A stretch of 57,255 bases of DNA, taken from contig NZ_SCWF01000013.1 in assembly GCF_004359575.1 (NCBI RefSeq), positions 1 through 57,255 of the forward strand, read 5' to 3'. The position numbers were made by a program, and so were the translations under genes. This stretch comes from Macrococcus bovicus. Its GTDB lineage: Bacteria > Bacillota > Bacilli > Staphylococcales > Staphylococcaceae. Below the pieces are notes generated by a model, which saw only the letters and a list, made by a program, of their open reading frames with translations, was not told where the DNA came from and did no database searches. Of this stretch, positions 39,470 to 47,695 are shown piece by piece; within the stretch, counting starts at the first letter, position 1; each line of letters starts with the position of its first letter.

Positions 39470-40594
39470 GCGTTTGATTGCGAATGCGATGCAGAGACAG
39501 ATAACGACCAGACCGGCTGCCATATAAGGGCTGTAAGTGAGCGAGAAGTTCTCAAGCAGAATACCGCCGAGGAGAGCACCTGCGCCGATGCCTGCATTGA
39601 GCGCTGACATATTCCATGCCATAATCTGACTGGTATCACCCTCTACCTGCTTGATGATACCCATCTGAATAGCAGGATTGGTGCTCCATTCAGAGAAATT
39701 CCAGACCAGAATGACAACTAACAGCACGACAAATGAAGACAGTACAAAATTAAAGATCAGCAGTGTCAGCATAAAGAGTGTCAGACTGACCAGCAGCCAT
39801 TTACGGCTGCCCAGGCGGTCGGTCATAGTACCACCAAAACTGGTGCCGGTCATGCTGCCGATACCCGCAACAAAAAGAGCGATAGAGACATCGGTCAAGT
39901 TGTAGCCGTGTTCAATCATGATCGGACTGATATAAGTGAAGACAGCTGAATTCGCCGCCAGCAGTATAAAGGTAATACTGATATATTTAGCGGCTTCCTT
40001 TGGATAGAGCAGCTGGTTGCGGCTGGAATCTGAAGTCTCACCCTGAATGTGTTTCGGTAGCTGGTAGGCCAGCAGGATGGCAGCGACGAAGCTGAAGAGG
40101 ACGATCATCCAGAACGTTGCACGCCAGCCGAGCAGTTCACCGAGCTTCGTACCGATAGGGACACCGAAGACATTGGCGCCGCTGAATCCCACATAGACGA
40201 GCCCCAACATCTTGCCTCTTGTTTCAGGCTTGCTCAGGACAACTGTCAAGGCCAGTATTTTAACGACGATGATGGAAGCGGCTGCTGAAGCGATGATACG
40301 TCCGATGACAATAAGCGTAAACGTCTGACCGGCGGCATTAAGGGCATTACCTGCCATAAAAACCGCGAGACTGACCAGAAGGACCGTTCTTGGATTGAAA
40401 CGCTCTGTCAGCTTGACCAGGATAGGACCAGAGATAGCGAAGGTCAGCGCATAAATCGTGACGAGCTGACCAGCAAGGCCGGGCGAGATGTGCAGATCGT
40501 CACTGATCAGTGTCAGCACACCTGCGACGACGAGTTCAACCATACCGACAACAAAGATGCTGAGAATAAAAGTAAAAAGTTTAAAATAAGACAT
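39467..40594 (-). CDS. MFS transporter, DHA1-type drug or sugar efflux
   Basis: A 375-residue, 12-helix efflux-type MFS protein (AraJ/PbuE/Ydhp-like). The first helices read YFKLFTFILSIFVVGMVELV, and motif A between TM2 and TM3 is KLTERFNPRTVLL. Motif C occurs around GLVYVGFSGANVFGVPIGTKLG (G-rich, TM5). I chose ATG 40592-40594 (MSYFKLF) behind GAGAGG. Substrates of this group include sugars, nucleosides and drugs. Confidence 0.85.
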   Translation of the reverse strand: MSYFKLFTFILSIFVVGMVELVVAGVLTLISDDLHISPGLAGQLVTIYALTFAISGPILVKLTERFNPRTVLLVSLAVFMAGNALNAAGQTFTLIVIGRIIASAAASIIVVKILALTVVLSKPETRGKMLGLVYVGFSGANVFGVPIGTKLGELLGWRATFWMIVLFSFVAAILLAYQLPKHIQGETSDSSRNQLLYPKEAAKYISITFILLAANSAVFTYISPIMIEHGYNLTDVSIALFVAGIGSMTGTSFGGTMTDRLGSRKWLLVSLTLFMLTLLIFNFVLSSFVVLLVVILVWNFSEWSTNPAIQMGIIKQVEGDTSQIMAWNMSALNAGIGAGALLGGILLENFSLTYSPYMAAGLVVICLCIAFAIKR

Positions 40595-40691
40595 AAAGTT
40601 TCCTCTCAATAATTGGTAAGTCAATTATAACATGTCTTCATTAGACATTGCGCATGACTGACATTACAATGAAGAAAAAGGAGGAATCCAT

Positions 40692-41303
40692 GTGATAGAA
40701 GAGAAAATTGAAGCAGCTTTCGATGCTTATGACCAAGGAGACGACAAAGAGGCCTATCGTCTGTTCGATGAAATGAAGAATGAATTGACACCCGGTACAG
40801 AGGACTATGTGACTTATCAGCATGCGCTCGGTTATCTATATATCACTGAGCAGAAGTTTGATACGGCAAGAGCCCACTATCTCGAAATGCTGGCAGCGGC
40901 GACTGCTGAAGAGAAGCCGGCCATTTTGCATCAGCTCGGGACTGTAGAACAGCTTGACAGTGAATTTGAACAGTCGGCAGATTATTTCCAGCAAGAAGAA
41001 AGGTTACTTGATGCCCACGATGTCGAGAGTCTTGCGGCTAATTATTATGCTCAAGGTTATACAAAGATGCTGAGTGGTGATTACGAGGGTGCCCTTCTTA
41101 TACTGACAAAAGCACGAGATCATGCGCAAGATGAGATCAGTCAAGCCTATGCAGAGCGTGCACTCGGTGAACTTTATGCTGCGCAGAGTCAGCCGGTAGA
41201 AGCGAAAGATTATTTTTCACAGGCGAAGAAACATTTTCGCGTGGCGGGAGACGAAGTCGGCGCAGCTGAGATTGAGATGCTGGAATCCATCATATTTGAG
41301 TGA
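40692..41303 (+). CDS. TPR repeat protein
   Basis: 203 residues made almost entirely of helix pairs of the tetratricopeptide type: AAFDAYDQGDDKEAYRLFDEM, HALGYLYITEQKFDTARAHY, ANYYAQGYTKMLSGDYEGAL (allowing for split units), and ERALGELYAAQSQPVEAKDY. Such domains scaffold protein complexes; no enzymatic motif is present. The start is GTG 40692, seven bases after AGGAGG. Ends at a strong terminator. Partner unknown. Confidence 0.8.
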   Translation: MIEEKIEAAFDAYDQGDDKEAYRLFDEMKNELTPGTEDYVTYQHALGYLYITEQKFDTARAHYLEMLAAATAEEKPAILHQLGTVEQLDSEFEQSADYFQQEERLLDAHDVESLAANYYAQGYTKMLSGDYEGALLILTKARDHAQDEISQAYAERALGELYAAQSQPVEAKDYFSQAKKHFRVAGDEVGAAEIEMLESIIFE

Positions 41304-41332
41304 AAAGAGAAGTGGCTGCTTCTCTTTTTTTT
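41303..41332 (+). terminator. terminator after the TPR gene
   Basis: AAAAGAGAAG, loop TGGCTG, CTTCTCTTTT and more T. Confidence 0.88.
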
Positions 41333-41387
41333 GGTTAAAGCGCTGCTAATAGGGAATAAGTAGACGTAAATTATTGTGGAGGTTATT

Positions 41388-42863
41388 ATGAAAAAATATA
41401 CGCCTGTCTTTATGATCTCAGCTGTCATCTGTATTCTCTTTGCAGCCTGGGGCGTTGTGTCGCCTGCAGGTATGCAGAAGAGCACGCAGCAGATGACTGC
41501 ATTGATTACCACGAATTTCGGCTGGTATTATCTGATCACTGTTGCCATTATTCTGATTTTCTGTCTTTACATCTTCTTCTCACCGTTTGGTGGCATCAAG
41601 CTGGGTGCACCGGATGAAGAAGCCGAGTTTTCACTGCCTTCATGGTTTGCTATGCTTTTCAGTGCAGGAATGGGGATGGGGCTTGTCTTCTGGACGACGG
41701 CTGAACCCATCAGCCATGCGTTCAAACAGACACCTAAAGCTAAACCGGGGACCAATGAAGCAATCGGTGATGCGTTCCAATATGCTTTCTTCCACTGGGG
41801 AATACATGCCTGGGCAGTTTACGGTGTCATAGCGCTTGTCCTTGCTTATTTCAGCTTTTATAAGGGCTACCCCGGACTCATCAGTGCGACGCTTGTCCCA
41901 CTTTTCGGCAAAGAAAAAATGGCAGGACCTATCGGTAAGACCATTGATATACTCGCGATTATCGCGACTGTTATGGGTGTAGCAGCGACACTTGGTTTCG
42001 GTGCAGCACAGATTAATGAAGGTCTGAATTATTTGTTTAAAGTGCCAAGTAACTTTACGATTCAAGTGATTATTCTCGTCGTGTCGACGATTCTCTTTAC
42101 CTGGTCTGCATGGTCAGGCATTGATAAAGGTATCAAGACACTCAGTAACATCAACATGCTGCTAGGTTTTGCGCTGATGATTTTACTGTTCATTGTCGGG
42201 CCGACCGTCTATATTCTGAATACATTCACCGATACACTCGGGAACTACGTTGCTCATTTCGTGGATATGACATTGCGCCTTGAGCCTCTGGCAGATGGCA
42301 GACGTCAATGGATTAACAGCTGGACCATCTTCTACTGGGCATGGTGGATCGCCTGGGCGCCGTTTGTCGGTATTTTCATTGCACGGGTCTCACGTGGCCG
42401 GACCATCAAGGAATTTATCTTAGGTGTACTATTAGTGCCTGCCTTGGTCTGCTTTATTTTCTTTGCAGTCTTCGGTGCATCTGCTGTCCATTTACAGCTG
42501 GGGGGCATTGATTTATCGCAGTTCCCGGTTGAAACCACCACATTTGCTATGCTGCAGCATTATCCACTGGGTAAAATAATGAGTTTCATCACGCTTTTTG
42601 TTATCGCGCTATTCTTTATTACATCAGCGGACTCAGCGACCTATGTCCTGGGTATGCTCAGCAGTAATGGAGATATCAATCCGACTGCACTTGTCAAAGT
42701 CACTTGGGGATTACTCTTATCTGTCATTGCTGGGATCGTCATGTATGCAGGCGGTACTGCGGGATTACAGAACGTCCTCATTATTGCGGCACTGCCGTTC
42801 TCTGTCGTGATTTTCTTCATGATGATTTCTTTGTTGAAGGCATTAAGAAAAGATCATTTTTAG
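41388..42863 (+). CDS. BCCT family glycine betaine/choline/carnitine transporter
   Basis: A 491-residue, 12-helix Na+-coupled transporter (OpuD/BetL type) that imports compatible solutes under osmotic stress. The glycine-rich TM3 segment FSAGMGMGLVFW and the family signature FYWAWWIAWAPFVGIFIARV lie as expected, with aromatic residues forming the betaine cage. I chose ATG 41388 behind GTGGAGG; the GTG at 41376 is part of the ribosome site. Neither end carries the long regulatory tail seen in BetP, so osmotic control, if any, is probably transcriptional. Confidence 0.92.
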   Translation: MKKYTPVFMISAVICILFAAWGVVSPAGMQKSTQQMTALITTNFGWYYLITVAIILIFCLYIFFSPFGGIKLGAPDEEAEFSLPSWFAMLFSAGMGMGLVFWTTAEPISHAFKQTPKAKPGTNEAIGDAFQYAFFHWGIHAWAVYGVIALVLAYFSFYKGYPGLISATLVPLFGKEKMAGPIGKTIDILAIIATVMGVAATLGFGAAQINEGLNYLFKVPSNFTIQVIILVVSTILFTWSAWSGIDKGIKTLSNINMLLGFALMILLFIVGPTVYILNTFTDTLGNYVAHFVDMTLRLEPLADGRRQWINSWTIFYWAWWIAWAPFVGIFIARVSRGRTIKEFILGVLLVPALVCFIFFAVFGASAVHLQLGGIDLSQFPVETTTFAMLQHYPLGKIMSFITLFVIALFFITSADSATYVLGMLSSNGDINPTALVKVTWGLLLSVIAGIVMYAGGTAGLQNVLIIAALPFSVVIFFMMISLLKALRKDHF

Positions 42864-42866
42864 ATA

Positions 42867-42895
42867 TTGAAAACGTTTTCTAAATTGTGTATACT
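42867..42895 (+). promoter_or_regulatory. promoter with cre-like palindrome before yjiH
   Basis: TTGAAA (42867-42872), 17 bp, TATACT (42890-42895). TGAAAACGTTTTCT (42868-42881) overlaps the -35 and is close to the CcpA cre consensus, so catabolite repression is likely. Confidence 0.68.
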
Positions 42896-42928
42896 TCTAT
42901 ATATCTGCATTGCATATAAATAATAAGG

Positions 42929-42962
42929 AAAGAGCGTAAAAATTCTTTTACGCTCTTTTTTT
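42929..42962 (+). terminator. terminator between the BCCT gene and yjiH
   Basis: AAAGAGCGTAAAA, 4-nt loop, TTTTACGCTCTTT and more T. It lies about 30 nt downstream of the promoter above and 16 nt before the yjiH start, so it could act as an attenuator. Confidence 0.85.
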
Positions 42963-42977
42963 CGGATGGAGGATATA

Positions 42978-44324
42978 ATGGAGAAGTTAACACAGAAGCA
43001 GCATACGATAGGGATGTGGAAGTTTATTCTGACTTCAATCCTGGGATTGTTCTTATTTGTCACACCATTGACAGTGGACGGAGAGGCGACATTGCCGGTC
43101 GCACTTCTTGCCGGCTGGCTTAAAGAGACGATAGGCAAAGGTATGCCGACCGTACTCATCATCATCATCACTATTTCCATGCTGATGACACTCTACTGTT
43201 CAATCTTAAAGAATGCGAAGACTTCTTTTATGAAGAATTTGTTTGAAGTCAATATCATCTGGTTGATCATCCGGCTTTTAGGGACGTTCTTTGCGATCGT
43301 TGTCTATTTTAAATTACCTGTGCCTTTTGTGAATACAGAAGCGACCGGCGGACTGATTTATAATGACCTGCTGCCGACACTCGTCACAGTCTTCCTGTTT
43401 GCAGGACTTTTCCTGCCGCTACTTATGGATTACGGTTTATTCGAGTTTATCGGTCCGATGTTCTCGCGTGTCATGCGTCCGCTCTTTACCTTACCTGGGC
43501 GTTCTGCCGTTGAGAATCTGGCTTCATTTGTCGGCGACGGTACAGTCGGTGTCATGATGGCGTCTAAGCAATATGCAGAAGGCTTCTATACAAGAAGAGA
43601 AGCCACGATCATCGCCACCAGCTTCTCAGTGGTCTCGATTACGTTTGCGATTGTCATCGCCAAACAAGTAGAAGTAATGAACCATTTCTTTTTCTTTTAC
43701 TTTACCGTGATTGCATCCTGTCTGATCGCTGCGATGATCACACCACGCATCTGGCCGCTGTCGTCCATACCGGATACATATTCAAATGGTTCAGCTGAAA
43801 AACTGAAGGAGGATATTCCCGCTGGTTACAACGCCCTCAGCTATGGTTTTGAAAATGCGGTATATAGAGGCTATAGAGGACGGAATTTCAGTGATTTCCT
43901 CGGCCTCGGTTTCCGCACTGTGATGGATATGTGGTTTGCCGTTCTACCCGTAGTCATGGCCATCGGTACCATTGCGACCATGCTTGCAGAATTCACACCG
44001 CTCTTTAAGATTTTAGGTGCTCCATTTGTTCCTATTCTGAATTTCCTGCAGGTCCCTCATGCGGCTGAGGCGTCACAGACTATTCTGATCGGTTTCGCGG
44101 ATATGTTTCTGCCGGCGATTCTGATTCAGGATGTTCCGAGTGAGATGACGCGGTTTGTCATCGGTGCACTCAGCATATCGCAACTGATCTATCTATCAGA
44201 AGTAGGCGGTGTGATACTGGGCTCCAAGATTCCAGTCAGTCTGCCTAAACTATTTGCCATCTTCTTGATTCGGACGGCCATCATTTTACCGATTATCATT
44301 GTGATGGCACACCTTATCTATTAA
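42978..44324 (+). CDS. YjiH family membrane protein (nucleoside-recognition/gate domain)
   Basis: A 448-residue polytopic protein. The gate-domain motif region ENLASFVGDGTVGVMMASKQY in the middle and a second around PVVMAIGTIATMLAEFTP are the repeated halves of this family. Members resemble nucleoside-permease gates and spore proteins SpmA/B; transport is assumed but unproved. The start is ATG 42978 behind GGAGG. It is preceded by a cre-like promoter and an intrinsic terminator and ends at a bidirectional terminator. Confidence 0.85.
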   Translation: MEKLTQKQHTIGMWKFILTSILGLFLFVTPLTVDGEATLPVALLAGWLKETIGKGMPTVLIIIITISMLMTLYCSILKNAKTSFMKNLFEVNIIWLIIRLLGTFFAIVVYFKLPVPFVNTEATGGLIYNDLLPTLVTVFLFAGLFLPLLMDYGLFEFIGPMFSRVMRPLFTLPGRSAVENLASFVGDGTVGVMMASKQYAEGFYTRREATIIATSFSVVSITFAIVIAKQVEVMNHFFFFYFTVIASCLIAAMITPRIWPLSSIPDTYSNGSAEKLKEDIPAGYNALSYGFENAVYRGYRGRNFSDFLGLGFRTVMDMWFAVLPVVMAIGTIATMLAEFTPLFKILGAPFVPILNFLQVPHAAEASQTILIGFADMFLPAILIQDVPSEMTRFVIGALSISQLIYLSEVGGVILGSKIPVSLPKLFAIFLIRTAIILPIIIVMAHLIY

Positions 44325-44357
44325 AAAAATTCCAGTCATATGACTGGAATTTTTTTA
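44323..44357. terminator. bidirectional terminator
   Basis: Near-perfect palindrome AAAAAATTCCAGTCA / TGACTGGAATTTTTT between convergent genes. Confidence 0.9.
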
Positions 44358-44672
44358 TGGACGCTCAAGTTGTGATTTAAGTTCATAGATGACGAGCTCA
44401 GAGCCGAGCATCGGTGATTCACCCTGGGACTGGGAGGGACGCTGATGTGCTTTCTTAAATGCATCTGAAGTCTTCCAGGCTTCAAAGTCCTCCAGTGTCT
44501 CCCAGTATGTGTTGACGTGCAGCTCATCATGTTCCGGGTTGCCCTGAACAGCGAGAACTTCTGTCTTGACGAAACCTTTCAAATCTTCGATGCCGCCACC
44601 TTGCGTGAAGCGCGGGGCCATTTTTTCTGCAAAACCTGTTTTCATTTTAATGCGGTTGGATACGACAAACAT
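44355..44672 (-). CDS. haem-degrading monooxygenase, IsdG/IsdI family
   Basis: A 105-residue ferredoxin-like protein. The catalytic triad of IsdI is conserved at identical positions: N6 (VSNRIKM), W66 (DFEAWKTS) and H76 (KKAHQRP). GGGIEDLKGFVKTEVL matches the family too. The enzyme opens the haem ring to release iron. It follows an SDR gene by 12 bp on the same strand and is not in an isd (haem-uptake) cluster. It starts at ATG 44670-44672 with GGAGG before it. Confidence 0.88.
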   Translation of the reverse strand: MFVVSNRIKMKTGFAEKMAPRFTQGGGIEDLKGFVKTEVLAVQGNPEHDELHVNTYWETLEDFEAWKTSDAFKKAHQRPSQSQGESPMLGSELVIYELKSQLERP

Positions 44673-44684
44673 AAAGTTTCCTCC

Positions 44685-45392
44685 TTATTTCTGGACAGGA
44701 TGAGTTGCCCAGATCTGATTCGTTTTGATGAATGTACGGCGGTTGAGTTTAAGCTGGCTGACGATGACGTCCGCGATATCCTCAGGATGGGTCATCGTGT
44801 CCGGATCAAGTGAGGTTTCACCGATTAAATCTGTCAGGACAGCTGAAGGATTGATAGTGAAGGTACGAATATGATGTTCGCGCATTTCACGCATCACACC
44901 TTCAGTCATACCTGCCACTGCAAACTTAGTGGCTGAATAGGCAGCAGTCTTAGCCGTTGCATTGATGGAAGACATAGAGGCGATATTAACGATGTCACCG
45001 GCCTGCTGTTCGATCATATGAGGCAGGACTTGCTGCATCATGGTGAAGACGCCCATGACATTCGTTTCAAACATGTCACGCAGCTCCTCGGCAGATGTCT
45101 CGAGGAAAAGATTTGTTTTCATGATGCCTGCATTATTGATGAGGATATCGATACGGCCGAATGTGTCGAGTGTATGTTCGACTGCTGCTTTGATATCCTC
45201 TTCTTTTTTCATATCGCAGACTACAGCTGTAGCATCAGTGTCCAGCATATCAAGTGTTTCCTGCAGGGCATCAGCATGACGGCCAGTGATAGCTATTTTG
45301 ACACCTTCACCGGCAAGTGCGATAGCGGTCGCGCGCCCGATACCACGAGATCCCCCCGTAATAAGTGCGACTTTATTTGCTAAGTTTTCCAT
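44685..45392 (-). CDS. short-chain dehydrogenase/reductase
   Basis: A 235-residue classical SDR. The cofactor loop is ITGGSRGIGRATAIAL (TGxxxGIG), NNAGIMK follows, and the catalytic S-Y-K is in IASMSSINATAKTAAYSATKFA (Ser, then YSATK). Basic residues after the second strand (TGRHADAL) suggest NADP(H). It starts at ATG 45390-45392 behind GGAGG and is first in an operon with the haem monooxygenase. In some families such pairs reduce tetrapyrrole or quinone products, but a shared pathway is only suggested. Confidence 0.87.
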   Translation of the reverse strand: MENLANKVALITGGSRGIGRATAIALAGEGVKIAITGRHADALQETLDMLDTDATAVVCDMKKEEDIKAAVEHTLDTFGRIDILINNAGIMKTNLFLETSAEELRDMFETNVMGVFTMMQQVLPHMIEQQAGDIVNIASMSSINATAKTAAYSATKFAVAGMTEGVMREMREHHIRTFTINPSAVLTDLIGETSLDPDTMTHPEDIADVIVSQLKLNRRTFIKTNQIWATHPVQK

Positions 45393-45443
45393 TGAGAGTC
45401 CTCCATTGACAGAAAAAGCCGCACAGAAGTGCGACTAGTCATA

Positions 45444-45704
45444 TTATTTATTTAATTCGTTCAGGATTTTTTTATCATTGTGTGTGTAGATAATATATGA
45501 TTTATCTTTTGTTTCTAACAGAATACGGTTTGTTTTACCAAAAGTAGAGCCAATACGTACAACATTCTCCTGGTTCTCATCGGTAGCAGCATAAATATTA
45601 GTATCTTCTTTAACGCTGACGATATCTTCGTTCGGGATTGTAATATCCGCTACACGCCATTTAATGTTAACCTCTTTGTCGTTTTTAGTGATTGTCATTG
45701 CCAT
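45444..45704 (-). CDS. small PH-like protein, SunI/YnzG family
   Basis: 86 residues, all beta-rich: MAMTITKNDKEVNIKWRVAD, ITIPNEDIVSVKED, VVRIGSTFGKTNRILLETKD and KSYIIYTHNDKKILNEL. This matches small staphylococcal proteins of the SunI/YnzG bacteriocin-immunity-like group, which adopt a PH-like fold. There is no membrane helix, unlike true SunI. I chose ATG 45702-45704, with AAGGATG upstream. A solitary gene; its role is unknown. Confidence 0.7.
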   Translation of the reverse strand: MAMTITKNDKEVNIKWRVADITIPNEDIVSVKEDTNIYAATDENQENVVRIGSTFGKTNRILLETKDKSYIIYTHNDKKILNELNK

Positions 45705-45869
45705 TGATAAACACATCCTTTTTATATTTTGTTACTTATAATATACCCCTTTTTTTACACGCTTACAAATAATGCGTATAAAAACTGACAGGCATAGTAA
45801 CTATTAATAGATTCCTTTTTCATGAATAACCAGTATAATAGTTAAATACTAATGGTAAGGAGAGAGAAC

Positions 45870-46481
45870 ATGAAACAGTTAATGGTTCTAGTTCTTGGCT
45901 TAGTGCTGATACTGTCAGGCTGTCAGCAGCAATCAGATGAGAAAGATCCACAGATTGATAAGGAAAATACAAAAGAAATGAAAGATGAACATAAAGAAAC
46001 CGAACAAGCGACTGGCCATAACGATGCGAAGAAGCCCTCGGTAAAAGTAAGAGTCAAATCACCGGAGACAGAGAACGATCCGGCAACAGAAGCGGTGAGT
46101 GACGAGCAGTACGATACAGACATCTATAATGCAGCGAGAAACTGTCTATTGACAGGCACTTGTACCAAATACACCGATACGCCTGAATACTCGCGCGCCT
46201 GGAATAACCTCGCGACTGAAGGTTATCTCTGCCAGGATCATCATTGTGTTAAGACAGAACAGCCGACTGCAGAAATAAGAACAGTCCCGCGTACAACAGA
46301 AAGCGTGACGACAGAACAAGTGACCTCTGAAGTTCCGACTACTGAAGTTTCGGCGACAGAACAGCCGTCAGCCGAGAAGACGGCTGAAGAAGCAGCTGAA
46401 GAGACAGCTGAAGAGACGTCAATACAATCAGCAGAAGATGTGAAAGCATCATCTGCTGAAGCAATGGATGTGTCCTCATGA
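45870..46481 (+). CDS. lipoprotein with a four-cysteine domain and Thr/Glu-rich tail
   Basis: 203 residues. Signal sequence MKQLMVLVLGLVLILSGC with lipobox LSGC (C18), so it is lipidated and outside the membrane. A charged linker (20-80) leads to a short domain with C92, C98, C121 and C126 (C-x5-C ... C-x4-C) around YNAARN, YSRAWNNLATEGYL. The tail (130-203) is low-complexity Thr/Glu/Ala/Val. No family recognised. I chose ATG 45870 behind AAGGAGAG. It overlaps the next gene by ATGA. Confidence 0.78.
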   Translation: MKQLMVLVLGLVLILSGCQQQSDEKDPQIDKENTKEMKDEHKETEQATGHNDAKKPSVKVRVKSPETENDPATEAVSDEQYDTDIYNAARNCLLTGTCTKYTDTPEYSRAWNNLATEGYLCQDHHCVKTEQPTAEIRTVPRTTESVTTEQVTSEVPTTEVSATEQPSAEKTAEEAAEETAEETSIQSAEDVKASSAEAMDVSS

Positions 46482-47164
46482 TACTGACGCTTGATATCAT
46501 TAAAGAAACCTATACACCCTATGCAGATGCTGATAATAGTGTCACGATGAGCAGATATATGAAGAATCAGTTTCCGTTCCTAGGTATTAAGAAGAAAGAC
46601 AGCGCGCCGATTAATCGTGAACTGTTCAGAACGTACGAATTACCTGAAAGTCATGCCCTGAAAATGCTGGTGCAGGCCCTGTTTACCGAGCCTGAACGCG
46701 AATATCATTACTTTGCTATAAGGCTGCTGGAAAAACAGAGGCATGAGCTTACCTCAGATGACCTATCTTTTCTGGAGTCCATGGTGCTGCAGAACAGCTG
46801 GTGGGATTCCATAGATGATCTTAGTCCGAATATCGTCGGTCCTATCATCCGTCAGGGTCATCCGGAGGATCTTGAGCGCATGATGGACTGGGTGACTTCT
46901 GATAATTTCTGGTTGCAGCGTGCAGGGCTTCTGCATCAGCTGAAATTTAAGAGTAAGATGAATGAGGACTTGTTGATTAAAATGATTGAACAACTGAAAC
47001 ACGATAAAGAATTCTTTATCAGAAAAGCAATCGGCTGGATTCTGAGAGAATACTCGAAGACAGCCCCTGACTTTGTTATGGACTACGTCAGTAAAGCAGG
47101 CTTGTCAAAGCTCAGTGAACGAGAAGCGCTGAAATGGCTGCGAGCGAAGGGGGCAGCCGTATGA
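46478..47164 (+). CDS. AlkD-like DNA alkylation repair protein (HEAT-like)
   Basis: 228 residues of HEAT-like helical repeats. The AlkD signatures are the SWWDSIDDLSPNIVG motif, SDNFWLQRAGLLHQLKF and FFIRKAIGWILREYSKTAP; the Trp, Asp and Arg residues in these line the DNA-binding cleft of AlkD. AlkD excises bulky or positively charged alkylpurines without base flipping. Its placement between a lipoprotein and a membrane hydrolase, with ATGA overlaps on both sides, is unusual. It may be a repair gene carried in an unrelated operon. Confidence 0.87.
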   Translation: MILTLDIIKETYTPYADADNSVTMSRYMKNQFPFLGIKKKDSAPINRELFRTYELPESHALKMLVQALFTEPEREYHYFAIRLLEKQRHELTSDDLSFLESMVLQNSWWDSIDDLSPNIVGPIIRQGHPEDLERMMDWVTSDNFWLQRAGLLHQLKFKSKMNEDLLIKMIEQLKHDKEFFIRKAIGWILREYSKTAPDFVMDYVSKAGLSKLSEREALKWLRAKGAAV

Positions 47165-47670
47165 CAGGTAAAACCCATCTCGCTTTCGGTATTCTGCTCG
47201 GCACAGGATATGCGCTTAGAACGACGACTGATTTAGGTCAGTCTGTGGCGATTATTGCCACAACAGCGGCGTTCAGCCTGGTGCCTGATATTTGTCACGC
47301 AGGCAGTAAAATAGGTCGCAAGTTAAAGCTTCTCAGCTTACTGATCGGCTTTTTCTTCGGTCATCGAACGATGACACATTCTCTCTTTTTTATGGGGCTG
47401 ACGGCTGTCATTCTGACTCTGCTCGATATCGATTTTATTTATATCATCTCTAGTTTACTTGGCATTGCGAGCCATATTATACTAGATATGTTAACACCGA
47501 GAGGCGTTGCACTCTTTTTCCCGCTTGACTATAAAGTCGTTTTGCCGATCCACTTCAAGACAGGAGGCATTGTCGACCTGTCTCTGGCAACGACTTTCAC
47601 ATTATTGACTGTCTATCTGGTCTATGTTGAAATGTTTCATCGCACAATCAACTGGCTAAATGGATACTAA
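47161..47670 (+). CDS. YdjM-like membrane-bound metal-dependent hydrolase (DUF457)
   Basis: 169 residues with 3-4 helices. Conserved polar motifs are TGKTHLAFG at the start, PDICHAGSKIGRK, FGHRTMTHSLFF and SHIILDMLTPRGV; the His and Asp residues would bind metal as in related phospholipase-like proteins. YdjM in E. coli is LexA-regulated but its substrate is not known. I chose ATG 47161, which overlaps the alkD-like stop, with GGGGGC before it. Last gene of the three-gene coupled operon. Confidence 0.83.
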   Translation: MTGKTHLAFGILLGTGYALRTTTDLGQSVAIIATTAAFSLVPDICHAGSKIGRKLKLLSLLIGFFFGHRTMTHSLFFMGLTAVILTLLDIDFIYIISSLLGIASHIILDMLTPRGVALFFPLDYKVVLPIHFKTGGIVDLSLATTFTLLTVYLVYVEMFHRTINWLNGY

Positions 47671-47695
47671 AACTCATGTTATTAAAGGAGAAATT

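Noticed and set aside
41640-42065. Antisense 141-codon frame over the BCCT gene
   Set aside because: Overlaps a full-length transporter with intact signature motifs; typical shadow frame.
45018-45383. Antisense open frame of 121 codons over the SDR gene
   Set aside because: It is the complement of a clearly coding SDR with cofactor and catalytic motifs, and lacks a ribosome site.
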